From positions 143,389 through 189,453 of the forward strand of contig NW_014577585.1 in the NCBI RefSeq assembly GCF_000485595.1: DNA of 46,065 bases, read 5' to 3'. Positions 21,790-33,310 of the stretch are shown here, piece by piece; within the stretch, counting starts at the first letter, position 1, and every line of letters starts with the position of its first letter. The translations under genes were made by a program, and so were the position numbers. This DNA is from Priapulus caudatus (Eukaryota > Priapulida > Priapulimorpha > Priapulimorphida > Priapulidae). The notes beneath the pieces were generated by a model that saw only the letters and a program-made list of their open reading frames with translations, did no database searches and was not told the origin of the DNA.

Positions 21790-22200
21790 ACCCTCGTCGC
21801 TGATCTGCCGCTCTTACGTAATGCAGACGGCGCCGTCACCTCCGTCGGTAATCGTCGTGTTCTCTCTGTCGCCGACGAGCGATCTCACCTCTCGGCCAAT
21901 CGCGTTTTGTCGCCGACGCGCTCTCACCTCCGTGGGTGATCGCCATCTTCCTCTGTCGGGCGGCGATCTCACCCCGTGAGTGATCGCCGTCTTCTCTGTG
22001 CGCTGCGGCGATTTCAACCCCTCGGTGGTGATCTCGTGCTTCTCCTACTGCGGCGGCGACTCACCCTCGTGCGGTGACTTGACCGTCTTCTTTCTACCGC
22101 CGACGGGGGATCTCACCCTCCGGTGTGTGATCGCCGTCTATGTCGCCGACGGCGCTCTCACCCCGCTGATGATCGCCGTCTTTCTCCGTCCCAGCCAGCC
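21790..22200 (-). pseudogene. Acidic/histidine repeat tail of pol, copy A (broken)
   Basis: The repeated CTCACC and GATCGCCGTCTTCTCTGT landmarks match the 42-45-bp repeats of 33990-34570. Fewer intact units remain and the frame is lost repeatedly. Confidence 0.65.
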
Positions 22201-22329
22201 GGCTCACCCTTCTCTACAGGCCATCTTGCGCGCCTCTCTCGGCCTCGGTACAATTTTAACTCGCAGATCAGGTGACAACCTTTGCCGGGCGTGCGCTCGC
22301 TTTGAATTCACCTAAGGTTTTCCCCGCGG

Positions 22330-22768
22330 CGCATCACCACCAGGCCCGGACCATTGCCACGGTGCCTAACGAGCTTCGCCATCCCGCGGGGTGAATACCA
22401 TACACACGGTGTCCGGTTTGAAGTTGGCCGGCCCACCCCGCGCGGCTCGTAGTTTCCTTTTCTGCTTTCAGCCGCTCCGCCCGAGTTGAGCGTGTGTGTA
22501 GGCCTGCCTCTGTCGGTGGCCTCCTTACCCATTCATAAACGTAGCCAGCCGGAACCAGTCGGGAGGGGAAGTTCCCGGAGGTATTCCTAATCATCATGTC
22601 GATGGAAGTCCTACCTCCCGCGTCCAAATATTCATCAGAGATTGGGGCTCACCCCGGTTTCCCTGTACTGTTTCCTCGATAGGCCTCGCCATCAACATAC
22701 AGATAGGCTGATCGTCCCAGTCTCGCGATTGTTCACAACGACCTTCGCAGCAGCTCTTGCACTTCCCC

Positions 22769-22818
<50 letters not shown>

Positions 22819-23570
22819 TTTCGCTCCCCCCGCTCGTACGTTAAATTTCGTTCCCACGTAGTCCGTGCGGACTGAGGTGGTAGGGCGGGTTGTGCCGCGT
22901 CTTTTGGATCCCCAACAGTTCTATCATTTCCCGAAAGAGGCGGCGATCGTCGAAGGTCGCGCCCCTGGTTGGGTGGGCGAGTTGGCCCGTCGGGTACGCC
23001 GCGCCGGTACAACCAGTTCTGCTCGGGAGCGAGGGCAATTCGCGGGGTCAGTGCAGTCTTGATAGCTAGAAGGCGTGACGCCTCGTCCACTTGGTTAAGT
23101 AATTTTCCGACAGAACTACCAGGATTTGCGGGGCTGGGTACTTTCATGCCGCGAGCCCCGTGCGGGCCTAATTGGCCCAGAAGTCGACCGGATGTGGCTC
23201 CTCGCATGGGTGCCGCACAACGGCTTGCTGCGTTAAGACGATTCTCCTGGCGGACTGCCTCATTCTTTTGGGCCTGAAGGTTGCACTGCGGACACACCTC
23301 TTACGTCGCCTTCTTAGCCAGCCAGTATGTGAAACGTTGCGAATAGGGCTGACCTTTTCGTGTACCCAGTAATGTCCGAACAATCTTGCCCCGTGCAGCA
23401 AGTCCATTATTTCTCGCCGGAGCGTCCAGACGGCGCACTAGCTGTGCAACTGAGTTACGCTGGACCGGTTCTCTGGATCCTATAAGCGGGTATAACGCCT
23501 CTGCCGTACTTCAGGGTGTTCCCACATGCCCCAGTAGCTTTGCTAGTCTCCGCGATTCGCCCGCTATTTC
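22330..23570 (-). pseudogene. Integrase region, copy A (broken, interrupted by a run of 47 C)
   Basis: Short segments such as the minus-strand equivalents of LLHGARLFGH and GIQKTRHNPPYH align with the integrase of copy B. A run of 47 C at 22772-22818 interrupts the region after the DDE core, where copy B has none. The codon at the second catalytic position again reads AAC, as in copy B. Confidence 0.75.
22772..22818. other. Run of 47 C without counterpart in copy B
   Basis: Flanking sequence on both sides aligns with 35090-35130, where no such run exists. A pure homopolymer of this length inside an integrase frame is most likely a sequencing or gap-filling artefact. Confidence 0.85.
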
Positions 23571-24099
23571 TTGGTACGCGAGCCGTTCTTGGTTGCTCAG
23601 TCTTCAGCTGAATTGTAATCCGTTCGTATAGATGCGCATCGCCTCGCTTGCCATTCTCTTAATTTCTCTTCGCTCTACAGCTCACGGCATGCAAGCGGCC
23701 GCGGGATTGGCGGCCGTCACTTCTCACACTCGTCCGGTGTACCTTGCGCTACTCTGGTTCTGGGCGCCCTCCTTTGTGTTGCCAGTCTGGATAATCCGCC
23801 CTCCTTGCACTTCCTGCACGATGGGTGGCCGCAAAAGTCCATCTCGTTAGCATGCTGTCTTGCCAAGTCGATTTCATCGTCAGGTCAAAGGTACCAAGAG
23901 ATGATCAACCGGGCAATCATTGCGTTCAACTCTCCGGTTCTTTTTGCAGCTTGAGGCAGCCGCGTCAATCGGGAGACATTTTTGGTCGCGTGCGCCACTG
24001 CGTCGTATGGCGGCAAATATCGGTGATTTGTCGAAATTGTCGTACAAACCGTATCACTTGCCAGGAAGTTCGCGGTTCATAGTACCAAGTAACCTACGC

Positions 24100-26000
24100 T
24101 GAGCCGCGGCCAAACCCTTGCTCGCTTAGGCTCACACGTTCCTCTCCCTCTCTGCGTCTGTGCTCAACATTCTCCATACGTGTGTCGCCTGGCGTTGTGG
24201 TCGTCTAGCTTACAAACTCACCCTTCCCGTTCGAGGGTACACGCGAGTCACCCGGCTGTTGCGGACGTGAGCGCTTATCCTCCACGTTTACTGTGAAGGC
24301 CGTCCCGATCTTATCCGGCCAGCGAAACCGGCAACCCTCTTTTCGTCGTAAGGGGTCGGTCATAGTCGAGCCACGTTGAGCGAAGCTGGTATAAAGCGAC
24401 GTAATAGGTTGCGTGCATCAGAAGCTTTAGGACGTCCGTGACTCGCCAGTGGGGGAAAGCCTCAGTCGCCTCACAGGCCTGCAGTTTCTCCAGGTCACAG
24501 CTCACCCCTTTCTGCAGACAGCACGTTGACCGAGGAAGGGACACGCTTTGTCTGCGAAATAGTTCACACTTCGATAGCCTTCAACTTCGAGTCTGCCCCC
24601 GCAGTCAACGTGCAAAGACATTTTGCAGTTGTGCTCAGCACTCTTCAAACGTTCGTCCAAAGACCGATGACAGTCATCGAGGATAAGACCAGGCGATTTC
24701 AGCCACTGCAAGCCCCCGGAGGACGAGCTCCATGAGTCGTTCAAACGTCGCCGGGAGAGTTGGCCAGTCGAACGGCATGACCCCGGAATCGAGAGAGGCC
24801 ACGCCTTTGTTCTATTGCCGTACTCTCCCTATCTTCGGGGCTTTTTGCATTTGACCTTGCCAGTAGCCGAGTCGAGGTACGCAACGTTAGAAAACATTGA
24901 CTACACGAAGCGGCTCTAAGCGCTTGTCGCCGCATCCTAGGTAGAGGGATACGCATCCTTTTTGCGTCGCGTATATCAAAAAGAACCGCTAGTGTCCACG
25001 CAAAGCTTGATGGGGTAAGTGGCTTCCGTGTCAATCGATGTGCGCACACTGGTCGTTGGATTCCGTAAGTCCTCGAACGCTTCAGTCATGGCATAACAGT
25101 CATCTATTAGCTGCTCAGTATGCTCTCGAGCCAATTCTGTAGCGTTGTCACGGGTGAGGTGGTCATCCGCCAGCTCCACCAGCTGCCGCAGAGGGCTCTC
25201 CGCGCGAGCCGCGGTCTCTCTTCCGTTTTTGTTCATCGCCGTGAGTCCAGCGCCGCGCCAAGCCTACTTCGGCGTTGCAGGCCTCGCCGCCGCCACCTCT
25301 GGTGAGCTAGTTCTTCCCCTGTGTCTATGCTCACTCATCTCCTCTAAACGAGGTTAACTACGATAAGGTGACCTTCCCTTCAACAGTATCCACCAGACTC
25401 CTTCATCCCCCCCCCCCCCCCCCCCCCCCCTAGATGCTCGCAGCCCTGTATTTGCCCATGGCGAACTGGCGTTTGGTCGCGCCTCCGCGATCGCCAGTCT
25501 GTCATCTTTTCACGGCCGATCTCTCGCCCACAGATTACCGTTCCGCTCATTTTGCGCCGCACGGGGGCGAAATCATCACTCGTCGGCACAGCAGTTCACC
25601 CGCCGTGGCTATGCTAACCACTCTTCTCCATGTAGGACGGTCAGCGATGCCACCGACTGTCAGTGTGCGGCGCGACGCTCGTCGGTACCTTGGCTAGTCC
25701 ATGGCTTAGCGAGGAGGTCATATGGCCAGATGCCGTACCTAGTACCATCTCAGTACCGAGCATATCCTGCCTATGTCTCGTTCCCTGTATGTCTATCCCT
25801 ATCCTCCCCCAGCGTTCTTCCCTGCACGCTCGTTACTATGTCACAGCAGCTCGCGTCTGTCAATGAAGGTTTTTCCCCGTAGAAAACCCTCATACACTCT
25901 TCCGGCGTTTCAACCGGGTGGATCAGCGCCTGTTGCTTTGATATGAAACTTCGTAACGGGTCGGCTGATACATCGTCCACGGTCACGTGCACGATCGCGT
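24100..26000 (-). pseudogene. Protease-reverse transcriptase-RNase H region, copy A (broken)
   Basis: Fragments of the reverse transcriptase and protease of copy B can be traced in shifting frames, for example VSCDLEKLQA near 24500. It is interrupted by a run of 24 C at 25407-25430 that has no counterpart at 37480. The RNase H stop (TAA) and AAC at the first RNase H aspartate position are shared with copy B. Confidence 0.75.
25407..25430. other. Run of 24 C without counterpart in copy B
   Basis: The flanks align with 37470-37500, which reads CACCAGACTCCTCATCAAGA without a C run. Probably an artefact of the same kind as the 47-C run. Confidence 0.85.
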
Positions 26001-26059
26001 CGAGCGGTTGTACTCGAACAACACGGCTGTACCTGGTGCGTTCGATTCTCCCACGCTGT

Positions 26060-27570
26060 TGCTCTTCCTTGGGCCAAGAAGTGTGCTGTCTCTTCCGGCC
26101 CCTGACTCGTTTCGGCTGTGCTGTACGTGAGCGTCGGCGTCTCGTTTATTGGGGTGCTCGTTTTTGACCGATGGGTGGCCACCATGGGCCTTGCGTCCGC
26201 ACTGAAACAGAAGGATCGCGGTTTCGCCGACCTCCGTCTCGTCTTCCCCGCGTTGTATCGCGACCTGCTGGTTTAGCTTTTTCATGCGGCTTATGGCGTC
26301 TCCATTAGTGTGGCTCTTGCCATCTTCATGGGATAGTCAAACCACGCCCCCGGTCACAGTCAAGTCGGGTTACGTCCGAAGACCTGATGAACTGAACGAC
26401 CATGATCGCGCAGGTCGGCCATTACTCTCTGGCCGTCCATCATATGCTGGTCGTCCGGTCCAGGGTTTTCCCCCGGCAACGGGCCTTGGTGAGCTCGAGA
26501 GGGTGTCCCCCCACTCTGTGTCCAACTTTGTCAGTGCGGCCTTTTTACACGGCGTATCAGCCCCAACGAATCGCCTCGTACTCCGTCGCCCGTGAGCGGC
26601 ACCCTTGCTTTTTCATGCTGGCCAAGCACGTATACTCGCTGGCCGACACTTGGTAGGTTAGTCGACCAAACCGTCCATCAGCACATCGCCTATGTGGTCA
26701 GGGCGTCGGAGGCTTTGGCTGAGTGCGTGGCTTGACGAGTTTCTTTAACTTTCCCTCGCGCTACTCTGGCCACGTTCTGGCCTCGGCCGTCACTCACGCG
26801 CGTTTCTTCATGGCCCGCCCTTATGTAGCAGCTCCTGCGATGGTCTGTGCCAGAGTTATTTTTCTCGGGCTATGCAGTTTCTCGGCGTATCTGCATTCTC
26901 GTACCCATTTGAACTCTCCCACCGGCTGGTCCTTTCCAGCCGCTGCGAGTTGTCGCAGTCGCAACGCACCTCGTTTTCAGTGCCGCTTGATACTTCAGCG
27001 GTGCTATATCTCTGATTTCTGTATAAGAACCGTTTCTAGGGTCGGTATCTCTCTCCGCCCATGCTAACGGCCTCACCTCTTAATTCGACTCTCGGCGCCT
27101 GTGATACCGCCGTTGCAGCCTGCGCTCCCGACTCACTCCTCTTGGCTCTGCTTGACTGAAACCTCCATCCCGAACTTGTCAGCCTCGGCACGGCGTAGCG
27201 TCGGGATATTGCTTACGCCCACAACGGCCCCGTTTCAGTTTGTGTCTCGGGACGTGCGACGTAACCTGCCCTGCTGCCCTTGGCTTCACGCCTGGAGTTG
27301 CGCTCTCGGCTCCGGCGGTTCCGGTGTGTGGGGTTACGTCGTGCAGCGTAGTCGTTGTATGGCTCCATCATTGTCAGCGCTTCGTCGGCCTCACTGTCTC
27401 CGACCCTGTCAGCGACCCGGGCGACTACATGGCGTATGCTCAGCCGCCAGCGGCTTTGCTCCAATTAGGGTCCCTACGCCGTACCGGCGGCGCTAGCAGG
27501 TACCGCCTGAGATTGCTAACCCCTGTTCCGATCCCACACCACAAAGGTTTCTTCTCTATCCGGTTTCGGA
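26060..27570 (-). pseudogene. gag region, copy A (broken)
   Basis: Collinear with 38040-39492. Short matches such as MMEPYNDYA (near 27360) survive, but no frame remains open across the capsid-like region. Confidence 0.7.
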
Positions 27571-28274
27571 GATCACCTGCATCTCCATCGTCTGCACTCC
27601 TTTTCGTATTCTCGGGCTTTCACGCTTTACTCCGCAAAATCCTCGGTCCCACTGGCAGCCAGTGTCAGCATTCTTTCTTCTTCTTTGATCTTCTGTCTGT
27701 TCAGCCACTTATTGCCGTACAATCCCTGCGTCACTTGCCGCTCCACTGTAGGCAATTCTTTCTCCTTCGCTTCTTCTCTTCGCCTTGTTGTTGACGGAGT
27801 AGCGGTTGCGTATGTTTTCTCCTCACTGTTTTCGTGATGTCGTATAGTACCTTGTTTGCGTTGCGTTTCTTACCTACCGGCGGTTTTATTCGTCGGCTCT
27901 TCGGCAGCGTTTGCGGAAGTGGTGAGTGCTGCGTGGATGTAGCTCGCACAGGTATACTACACAGCGGCGAATACGTTTTTCATTGGCTTATTGAGAGAGC
28001 CGTTTCTATTCCGGAAAAAACATGTCCGCATTTCGCCGACGTAGTGACATAATCAAAAAAAGTAACACGCCCTTAGTTCTGATATTGCCGCTCTAGCTCC
28101 CACTCCTTTATCCCTCGAGTAAAATAGTTTACGTTCTATCCTACAACTCCTCTCTCGCCATTCTATCTAACTACATGCTGGTTTCTTTGTGGCTGTCTTC
28201 CTAGCATGGCTTACACTAACTGTTGGCTTAACCTTGGCTCCATAGTCCGGCATACTAATGTCTAGTCTAGTAGT

Positions 28275-28615
28275 TGTTATTGCCTCCTGCACATCCATTC
28301 ACCGGCATCTCTTCCCTTCTACTCACCCATGATCTATCGGCAGTGTACTTCGACCGTCCGTTCGCGTCTCTCCGCTACCCATTACTCACTACTTTCTTAG
28401 TACTCACCCTCTCTCCAGTATCCGCTCTTCCCGCTGCCTCGTAGGTCCGGGCCCTCCCTGTGCCCCCTCCTTGTCACTCTCCCCCCCTATATCCTATCTC
28501 CTTCCACCACCCACGCGGGCCGGATCCAATGCCACTAAAATCTGCCTCCGCCGCATCCCTGAACCCCCCCCCCACGCCTCGCACCCCGCCACCCTCGTCT
28601 CCTGCGCCTTGAATC
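28275..28615. other. C/T-rich insert present only in copy A
   Basis: About 340 bp of C/T-rich sequence lie between TGTCTAGTCTAGT and TTAGTAGGTGCCCC; in copy B (40080-40125) the same landmarks are about 30 bp apart. It may be real length variation, a deletion in copy B, or an assembly insertion. Confidence 0.6.
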
Positions 28616-29413
28616 CGCCGTTAGTAGGTGCCCCATCGTGCAAGTTCTTTCTTTAATATAGCCCCCCAAATGCCACGTCCTTTAACCATATGATAAGGCC
28701 TTCACGCCAAAAGCGTACACTTATGCGCGGTTTGCGTTACTGATTTTGATCGCGGCTGTGCACGCGATTATATCTCTCAGCACAAGGGTGACAAGGATTC
28801 GCCGCACAATACTTCACGCACGCTCGCTGCCACTCAATCGCGAAAAGCTACTAGTTACTAAACAAATTATGCATTCGGTGTGTACCTTTCATGCTCGTCG
28901 CGCGTTCTAAATACTCACGCGACAAAGTGACTAACATTGTCATGCGGCGCTTTTGTTCTAACACCCAGCAGCACTGTCCATTTGCGTGACTTTTCGCAGG
29001 GCTGCCAGTGAGCCCGTGTCGTACATGATCCTATGTGGCTAATGCACCACGCCCGCTCCGTGACGCCGGTTCTCTTACTCTTGCCGAGCGCCTACTCTTT
29101 CCGTCACGCCTCGGCGAATCTTCCTCATGTTAACTCGCGCTGCCACCCGGCTGCCACACTATTTACCCTCGTGCCCGCACTGTCTTACCGTGCGCTAGTC
29201 GCAACTATTTACCCCGCTCGTGCCACTATTTTACCCTCGCGCGCGACCTATTTCCCTCTCCGGTGCCACACTATTTTACCTGTCCGGCGCGCCCCACCAC
29301 TATTTACCTCGCGGCACGCACTATTTACCCTCGGCGCGCCTATTTTACCAGGTCAAGGCGCGGCACTTTAATCATACACAATCTGTCTCTCTCATGCACG
29401 CGCTTGCGCGCGC

Positions 29414-29438
29414 NNNNNNNNNNNNNNNNNNNNNNNNN
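29414..29438. other. Assembly gap of 25 N
   Basis: The only ambiguous bases in the window. The gap follows the end of copy A and precedes a CA microsatellite. A fixed 25-N spacer is used by some long-read gap-filling tools when a fill does not close, which fits the raw-read character of copy A. Confidence 0.99.
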
Positions 29439-29443
29439 CACAC

Positions 29444-29503
<60 letters not shown>
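29444..29503 (+). repeat. CA microsatellite after the gap
   Basis: Pure AC run directly after the gap; compare 17626-17692. Confidence 0.95.
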
Positions 29504-29504
<1 letters not shown>

Positions 29505-30180
29505 TGCTCGAATACTCATGTCCAACTATGCTATGTGCATATTTGGCACAACTAGGCACCTTAAGAAACTGAAGTAACTGGTGGTATGCGCTAAGGACAA
29601 AATATTATTTTAACGAAATACTATTTGGATTATTGAATAAAAGTTAGACAACAACTCAAAATGGTACATAGCACATTTTTCCACCTATTATCTAATTTAA
29701 TTGTAATTAAAATTACGTCTGCGAGGGCACCCAGTCCTTACGAATGAGACGCATATTAAAAGTGTTATTACTTCATTTATTTAGCATAATTTACACGTTA
29801 TTTGACAGATAATTGGAAAGCGCGAACACAGGTTTCCTGCTTTGGTGCAGAAAAATTGGCACGCCTGGACACTTTAAGGGAGTATTAAAGGTAGTATCGA
29901 AAACAAAGACCTCGAAAACGAAGATCTAAGACCTAAGACCTCGAAAACAAAGACCTCTCGAAAAATATAATGAAGCACTAAAAATCTTCGTTAATTGGTG
30001 TTTCGCAAACATTGTCTACCATATCCGCAAATAATAACAGGGTCTTCGTTTTCGAGATTACCCCCCCCCCCAAAAAAAATCTCGAAAACAAAGACCCCCA
30101 TTTTTTAGCAGAATTAATTACTATCAATATAGACAAGCCGGCTGTGCTTAAACAACGCACTCTATCCGACATTTTCGCCG
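29504..30180. other. No gene; cluster of CTCGAAAACAAAGACC repeats
   Basis: Between 29895 and 30100 the block CTCGAAAACAAAGACC and variants occur several times, both direct and inverted, the inverted pair being split by a C11/A8 tract at 30061-30080. Otherwise AT-rich with no recognisable coding sequence. Confidence 0.6.
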
Positions 30181-30183
30181 TAA

Positions 30184-30390
30184 AGAAGCAATGGTTGTTG
30201 TTCTAAATAAACTGTGCATGGGTTGCCTGTGTTTTTTTGCAAAAAATTATTTCTAGTCTCTCACTGTTATAAATGCCTTTAATTCTAGTCACAAGTGATC
30301 TATGTATTTATTGTTTATGATTTGTAAGCGCAGACCTGTAAACGCACTCTAGATTAGCACAGTTTATTTAGAACAACAACCATTGCTTCT
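30184..30390. mobile_element. Element bounded by a perfect 33-bp inverted repeat
   Basis: The arm at 30184-30216, beginning AGAAGCAATGGTTGTTG, is matched base for base by the reverse complement at 30358-30390. About 140 bp separate them and contain no gene. A perfect arm of this length implies recent formation; it lies just outside the left boundary of copy B (30434). Confidence 0.7.
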
Positions 30391-30892
30391 TGAACTATAC
30401 TTGAACTCTACACTGAAGTGAGTTACGCTAGCGTGTCGAACTGTGCACCGCGCAGCAGTCTAGGTCAGCAAGCTGAGCATTTTATTTTTTAATTATTTGA
30501 AAATGCTACGTAGATGGACTCGTTGCGCCATCTATGGGACGCGATAACTTCGAAAAGAATGTCAGGGCAGGAAACAGCCAAAACGCTAAATTCGTTTTCT
30601 ACAGGAAAACGACGCGCGCCGAGCAGCAAACCGACAATAACGATCATTTGTATAAACACTCGACCTACGTGCGGAGTGAAAAGGGTTCTGGAATCGCCAC
30701 AACTGCTCAATTGAGCGATTATGGAGCTTTTATGCTCTCCCAAAGGGAACAAAGGAATGTGGATTCGAAATAGTGCAGCGATTAAGATTTAATGTCGCCG
30801 CGAGGCGTCGTTGTTCGCGCTTCGCGCGGATCCGGGCTGCCAATCGTCTAGCTGCGTCAGCCTGATTTGCGTCACTCACCCGAGTGTATACA

Positions 30893-31012
30893 ATGTAATT
30901 TAAATTCCCGTGAAATGTAATTACAAATTTAAATCCTCGCGATATGTAATTACAAATTTAAATCCCCGCAATATGTAATTACAAATATAATATAAATTCC
31001 CGCTATTATACT
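30893..31012. repeat. ~30-bp AT-rich minisatellite, copy B
   Basis: About four units containing TGTAATTACAAATTTAAATC with CCCGCGATA or CCCGCAATA spacers lie just beyond the end of the extra ORF. The 3' non-coding part of the unit follows, with an AATAAAAT motif (minus strand) near 30480-30490 that could act as a polyadenylation signal. Confidence 0.85.
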
Positions 31013-31019
31013 CCGATGC

Positions 31020-32400
31020 GGTTCTCTCCGGTTGCCGTCGTCCGCCGCAGGGTGGGCCTGGGTCTTCATCACTTGGACGCCCTCTGGAGCAACCATCGGC
31101 GTCGCTCTTTCTCGTCCTCCAACAACCAGGCCGTCTTCATCACGCGTAGCTGGAGGTGGCGGTTGAGCACGTCGGCTTGACGTAGCGTGATGCCCGACAT
31201 CCCGCAGATCTCCTCATCGACGACCATTAGCGCCATCGTCGTGCCGGGTGGTGCGGGGGTCGTCGACGGGGCCGCGGGGTTGTCGGCGGGATGGTGGGGC
31301 GCCACTACAGGCCGAACGCTGCCTCCCTCGCTGCTGCTCGGCGTCTGCGCCGGGCGTCGGCACGGGCGGGGTCCGTTCGATGACTACCGAGCAAAGCCGG
31401 ACCGCCCTGTACTCGGTCGTCGGTCGAAGGGCAGCGCCGGAGGTGGCCGCGAGGGTCGTCGTCGCCGTCCGGGCCGAGGCTGGTGTATCAGCGGGACCGC
31501 GCAGGTACCCGATGGAGAGTACCCGAAACGACGGGTTCTCCCCCTTGGATACACGCTTCCAGCGGTCCCGCCGAAAGTCGCCCCGCAGCTTGTGGGGGCG
31601 ATCGCGGAGGTGCCACGCCAGCCGGTGTTTGACGACTGCGGGGCAGGAGAACTTACACCCGCCGACAGGGCAGTGCACCACCGACCCACGACGCGTGTGT
31701 AACTCAGCGTCGTGGGCACGTGCGTGCAGCGTGGAGCAGTCGCAAGCCACACACCAGGCCCATCCACCTGACCCCACGGCCTCCGCCTGGAGTTGGGCAC
31801 CTGCGAAGAGGTGCCGCTCCGGACGTCCGCCGGGCCCCCATCGGGCGGCGGCGCTCTTACGGCGGCCGGGAGCGCAGGAGCAGAGGACCGCGCCGGCGGC
31901 GTTAATGATGGCGCCGCTGCCACCGCCGCGTTGGCCGTCGCTCTCGCTCTCACTCGCTCCCGGCAATAGCGCGCCTTAAGGGCTTTCTTCCTTCTTTCCT
32001 CGGTGAGACGGGCCTCCTCGGCAGCGTGTGCCGTGGCAGCCTCTCGCGCTGCGGTCTCTTGGCGGCACTCCCGGTGACGGCGCCGCTGCCTCTTCTCCTC
32101 CCCCTCGCTCACCGGCAAGGTCGCCGTCACCTGTCCCTCGCTAGTTGCTAGCCGTGGCGGTGGTGATGGCGGCGCCCTATTGGCTGTTGTCGGCGGACGG
32201 CGGGGAACAGGCGGCACCCTCCGGGGTGTCGGCAGCCATCTTGTTGACGGCGCCCTCGCCAACCGTCACTCCCGGTATGGGGACGGCGTTCTCTTCTACG
32301 GCCGGGAGCGCGGTAATGGCAAGGAGGATCGCCAACCCTCCGCGCCTCGGTGCAGTGACCGCCTCTTCCTCTCCCGCCGAGGCGCCACTCTTGGCAACGA
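31020..32400 (-). pseudogene. Extra ORF downstream of pol: coiled-coil-like basic start, two zinc-finger-like motifs, helical end
   Basis: Coding signal on the minus strand passes through three frames. The N-terminal side has a charged helix with EEARLTEERRKKALKARYC (coiled-coil-like, near 31990-32080). The middle has two putative zinc fingers of identical spacing: C-VA-C-x9-H-x4-H near 31720-31775 and C-PVGG-C-x9-H-x4-H near 31590-31660. The C-terminal side reads EEICGMSGITLRQADVL then LNRHLQLRVMK and RRWLLQRAS (31070-31230), probably helical. The x9 spacing differs from the classical C2H2 x12. I do not recognise the family; nucleic-acid binding is inferred. Its place after pol is where other retroelements may carry env or accessory genes, but no signal peptide or membrane segment is seen. 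Confidence 0.5.
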
Positions 32401-32915
32401 CCTTACTCGCTCACGCCAATACGGTGGGCGAGTGGTGACTTGCCTGGGCGGGGCTCGGCGTAGACCCGTAGCCCGGCATCCGAGGACGGGGCTAGGGGCG
32501 ACCACCCCCTCTTCTTCTGTTCCGGTGCTGCCGCTGTTGCTGCTGCTGCCCTCACTGCTGCTGTCGTCGCTGCTTGAGGCCCATCGTACCCCCCTTCAAA
32601 TCTTTCATCATCTCTCCTATCATTATCCTATATCTATGCTGTCCTATCTCCTATGCCTGTCTGCACACGTTCAATGAGTTTGCCTCCCTACCTCTCCCTT
32701 TTTATACGCTGGGCGAGCCACCACTGTCACCAGTCTGACGTCATCCTCCATTGTATTGCACCACGCGAGTTTCGCACGCCCCAGCTTCACTTCCAGCTGT
32801 AGGATTCCCTTACTCCTCCCATTCTGGCCATCCTAGCTTCTCTTCCCGAGGTAGCAGACTCCCCGTTTTTTGGCAGGTCGGTAGGTCTCCCCGCGTCATA
32901 TCGGCTTACCGATTT

Positions 32916-33310
32916 ACGTTGCCGTCCGACGTCGGCCGGTCACTATATGGCGACCGCCGTCGGCCGACCTTTCAGCAGCGCTACCGTCGCCCCTGTGAAC
33001 TTCTCTTTTTCTTCCTGTGGTAGGCCGCTAGGTCTTATTGCAACGCATCGGCCCTCCGATTTACGTCGCCGTCCGACGTCGGCTGGTCACTGTATGGCGA
33101 CTGCCGTCAGCCGATCTTTCAGCAGCACCACCGTCGTCCCGGTAAACTTCTCCTTGCTCCCTGTGGTAGGCGGCTGGGTTTCATTGCAACGTATCGGCCC
33201 TCCGATTTACGTCGCCGTCCGACGTCGGTCGGTTACTATATGGCGACCGCCATCGGCCGACCTTTCAGCGGCACTACCGTCGTCCCGGTAAACTTCTCCC
33301 ATTCTTCTTG
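32916..33310 (-). repeat. Three tandem ~145-bp blocks with CCGACGTCGG palindromes
   Basis: Each block contains GTCCGACGTCGG (a 10-bp palindrome with an ACGT core), a TATATGGCGACCGCC-type segment, CCTTTCAGC and GTAAACTTCTC-type segments, followed by GCAACGCATCGGCCCTCCGA. The block lies between the pol end and the extra ORF, directly upstream of the latter on the minus strand. It may serve as a repeated promoter or enhancer; that is inference from position and palindromes. Confidence 0.7.

Larger units (their letters stand above)
17826..29413 (-). mobile_element. Left copy (A) of the ~10.4-kb retroelement unit, heavily indel-ridden
   Basis: This copy is collinear with 30434-40812 over its whole length, from TGTCGAACTG at the left to the CAATCTGTC end at the right. 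It is 11,588 bp against 10,379 bp. The excess is mostly one- to three-base insertions throughout, plus C runs at 22772-22818 and 25407-25430 and a ~340-bp C/T-rich insert at 28275-28615. Every long frame of copy B is broken here into short pieces. It shares with copy B the Asn codons at the protease, RNase H and integrase sites and the RNase H stop, so both come from the same element lineage or the same locus. It ends at a 25-N gap. Confidence 0.88.

Noticed and set aside
22642-22875. Poly-proline / poly-glycine frames
   Set aside because: They translate the run of 47 C, which is absent from the other copy and probably artefactual.
30434-31700. 3' LTR matching the leader at 39565-40812
   Set aside because: I compared both segments by eye in both orientations and found no shared blocks; the LTR pair cannot be supported.
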